Assembly: GCA_026027325.1 (NCBI GenBank)
Contig: JAMSLZ010000004.1
Coordinates: 1 to 64,000 of the forward strand
Reading direction: 5' to 3'
Source: Actinomucor elegans
Taxonomy: Eukaryota > Mucoromycota > Mucoromycetes > Mucorales > Mucoraceae
Length of the DNA: 64,000 nucleotides
Both the position numbers and the translations under genes were made by a program. Numbering within the stretch: position 1 is the first letter of the stretch; the number at the start of each line of letters is the position of its first letter. Positions 63,023 to 64,000 of the stretch are shown here, one piece after another. The notes beneath the pieces were generated by a model. That model was given only the letters and a program-made list of their open reading frames with translations, had not been told where the DNA came from and made no database searches.

Positions 63023-64000
63023 ATGGATAATATTAATAATGTTAAGGATACTTTATTAATGGAGTATCAGATTCTAACAAATGATTATTGGAAATTTTTA
63101 AATTATGGTTGGCCAGAGATTGAACAAAAAAAATATCACACTAAAAAGATTATATCTATTAAAAAGATCAAAGAAATTAAAAAGATTTTATTAGAAAAGT
63201 TAGGAATAATACCTGTTTATTTCTTCCTAGTTATATTATTTGGAGATAGAGATTATAGAGGACCATATAATAATATAGAAAAAGGCTTATTGATATTATA
63301 TTTTATAGTAGAGAATATATCAATTGAAGATATGGATGATTATATATCAAAAAGTACTTTTCATCAAATATACAGACAATTTTATTCATCAGATAGAATG
63401 TTAAAATTAAATAAGATTTTAAGTTTTTCTTTACAAAACATGTTTTCAAATATAAAAATTAGACTTTTAAATGGAATGATAGAGAATCCAGATTTGTTTA
63501 ATCAAGTAACAATACATTTAGACGGCCATGATAAAAGAGGTATGGTATATGGTGCAGAAGATAAATCCATATATTATAGTTACAAACTTAAAAAAAATGG
63601 GTTTAGAACACAAGTTGCAATAGATACAAATGGTATGGTATTATTTGTATCAGACAGTCAACCATGTAGTACTAATAATGATGGATCTATGCTTATAAAT
63701 ATGAATATTGAAAATAAACTAAATTTGATGGATTGTATTGCATTAGATGGAGGATATAGCCTATACGTAGATAATATAATAAATAGTTCTGATCTAAATG
63801 ACTATAACTTCGTATATCCTATCAGAAAAGATAAAAATATAAACTTAAATGAAATTGAAATAAATTATAACGATCAATTTGGAAGTTTTCGGTCTAAAAT
63901 GGAAAAAACTTTCTCAGATTTGGGATGTATCTTTAAAAGATTAAATAACAAAAAACCTTTTTTAACTACTAATATAAATATATATAATATTCAACTAAAA
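63023..64000 (+). CDS. Third Harbinger-like transposase, 3' end outside the window
   Basis: Starts MDNINNVKDTLLMEYQILTN at 63023 and stays open for 326 codons to the window edge. It aligns with the 467 aa transposase: helix-turn-helix about 87-121 (KGLLIIYFIVENISIEDMDD), HLDGHDKRG (D167), CIALDGGYSLY and FGSFRSKMEKTFSDLG. The chromodomain, if present, lies beyond base 64000. It is more like the 467 aa form than the 492 aa form, and opposite in strand. It sits within the interrupted 3' LTR of Z1. Confidence 0.85.
   Translation, partial: MDNINNVKDTLLMEYQILTNDYWKFLNYGWPEIEQKKYHTKKIISIKKIKEIKKILLEKLGIIPVYFFLVILFGDRDYRGPYNNIEKGLLILYFIVENISIEDMDDYISKSTFHQIYRQFYSSDRMLKLNKILSFSLQNMFSNIKIRLLNGMIENPDLFNQVTIHLDGHDKRGMVYGAEDKSIYYSYKLKKNGFRTQVAIDTNGMVLFVSDSQPCSTNNDGSMLINMNIENKLNLMDCIALDGGYSLYVDNIINSSDLNDYNFVYPIRKDKNINLNEIEINYNDQFGSFRSKMEKTFSDLGCIFKRLNNKKPFLTTNINIYNIQLK

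Larger units (their letters stand above)
62380..64000 (+). mobile_element. Third chromodomain-transposase-type element, partial
   Basis: Starts GACGGACATCTTG, similar to GATAAACATTTAC of module X. An ORF A-like fragment lies at its left end on the reverse strand, and a transposase on the forward strand. The right end and the target duplication lie outside the window. Confidence 0.75.

Overview
This window is the left end of a eukaryotic chromosome. It starts with a C-rich telomere strand (CCCTAA, so TTAGGG telomeres) and is almost entirely transposable-element DNA. AT-richness, 55-78 bp GT-AG introns, chromodomain-bearing Ty3/gypsy elements of Tf1/sushi type and Tnp2-type DNA transposons suggest an early-diverging fungus, most likely Mucoromycota. 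That assignment is inference. I see no host housekeeping gene, rRNA or tRNA gene, and no CRISPR or bacterial feature.

Layout. 1-2480: telomere, then decayed telomere-like hexamers. 2481-5349: gene-poor DNA with MITEs and a minisatellite. 5350-9810: an apparently intact six-exon Tnp2-type transposase gene, head to head with a three-exon accessory gene. 9970-14753: a tandem dimer of a small DNA transposon encoding a PIF/Harbinger-like DDE transposase fused to a C-terminal chromodomain. 14754-18470: repeat fragments, a 4 x 98 bp subtelomeric satellite and a second decayed telomere-like block. 18471-20838: a wrecked classical Harbinger element. 20839-32400: deeply nested LTR elements, including an 8.5 kb chromovirus (Z2) that carries a composite chromodomain-transposase element. 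32396-35809: two accessory-type genes. 35871-41731: a young, full-length chromovirus (T) with apparently identical LTRs. 41778-54050: a second, broken Tnp2 gene split by a solo LTR and by an 8.6 kb chromovirus (U), which itself carries a 2.5 kb chromodomain-transposase element. 55735-57035: the 5' part of another Ty3 element. 57036-62379: a further Z chromovirus (Z1), whose 3' LTR is cut by a third chromodomain-transposase-type element running off the window.

The most novel system is this chromodomain-transposase family. The 2.5 kb form is flanked by 221 bp direct repeats (module X). Each X is itself bounded by short inverted repeats and also exists alone as a MITE with its own 3 bp target duplication. 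The composite form joins two modules with ~200 bp inverted arms into one unit bounded by a GTA duplication. Copies make 3 bp duplications (ACT, AAT, CAT, GTA), and three of the insertions lie inside chromovirus sequence. Three chromovirus families (Z, T, U) also show 9-10 nt complementarity between an LTR site and the site just after the LTR, as expected for self-primed reverse transcription.
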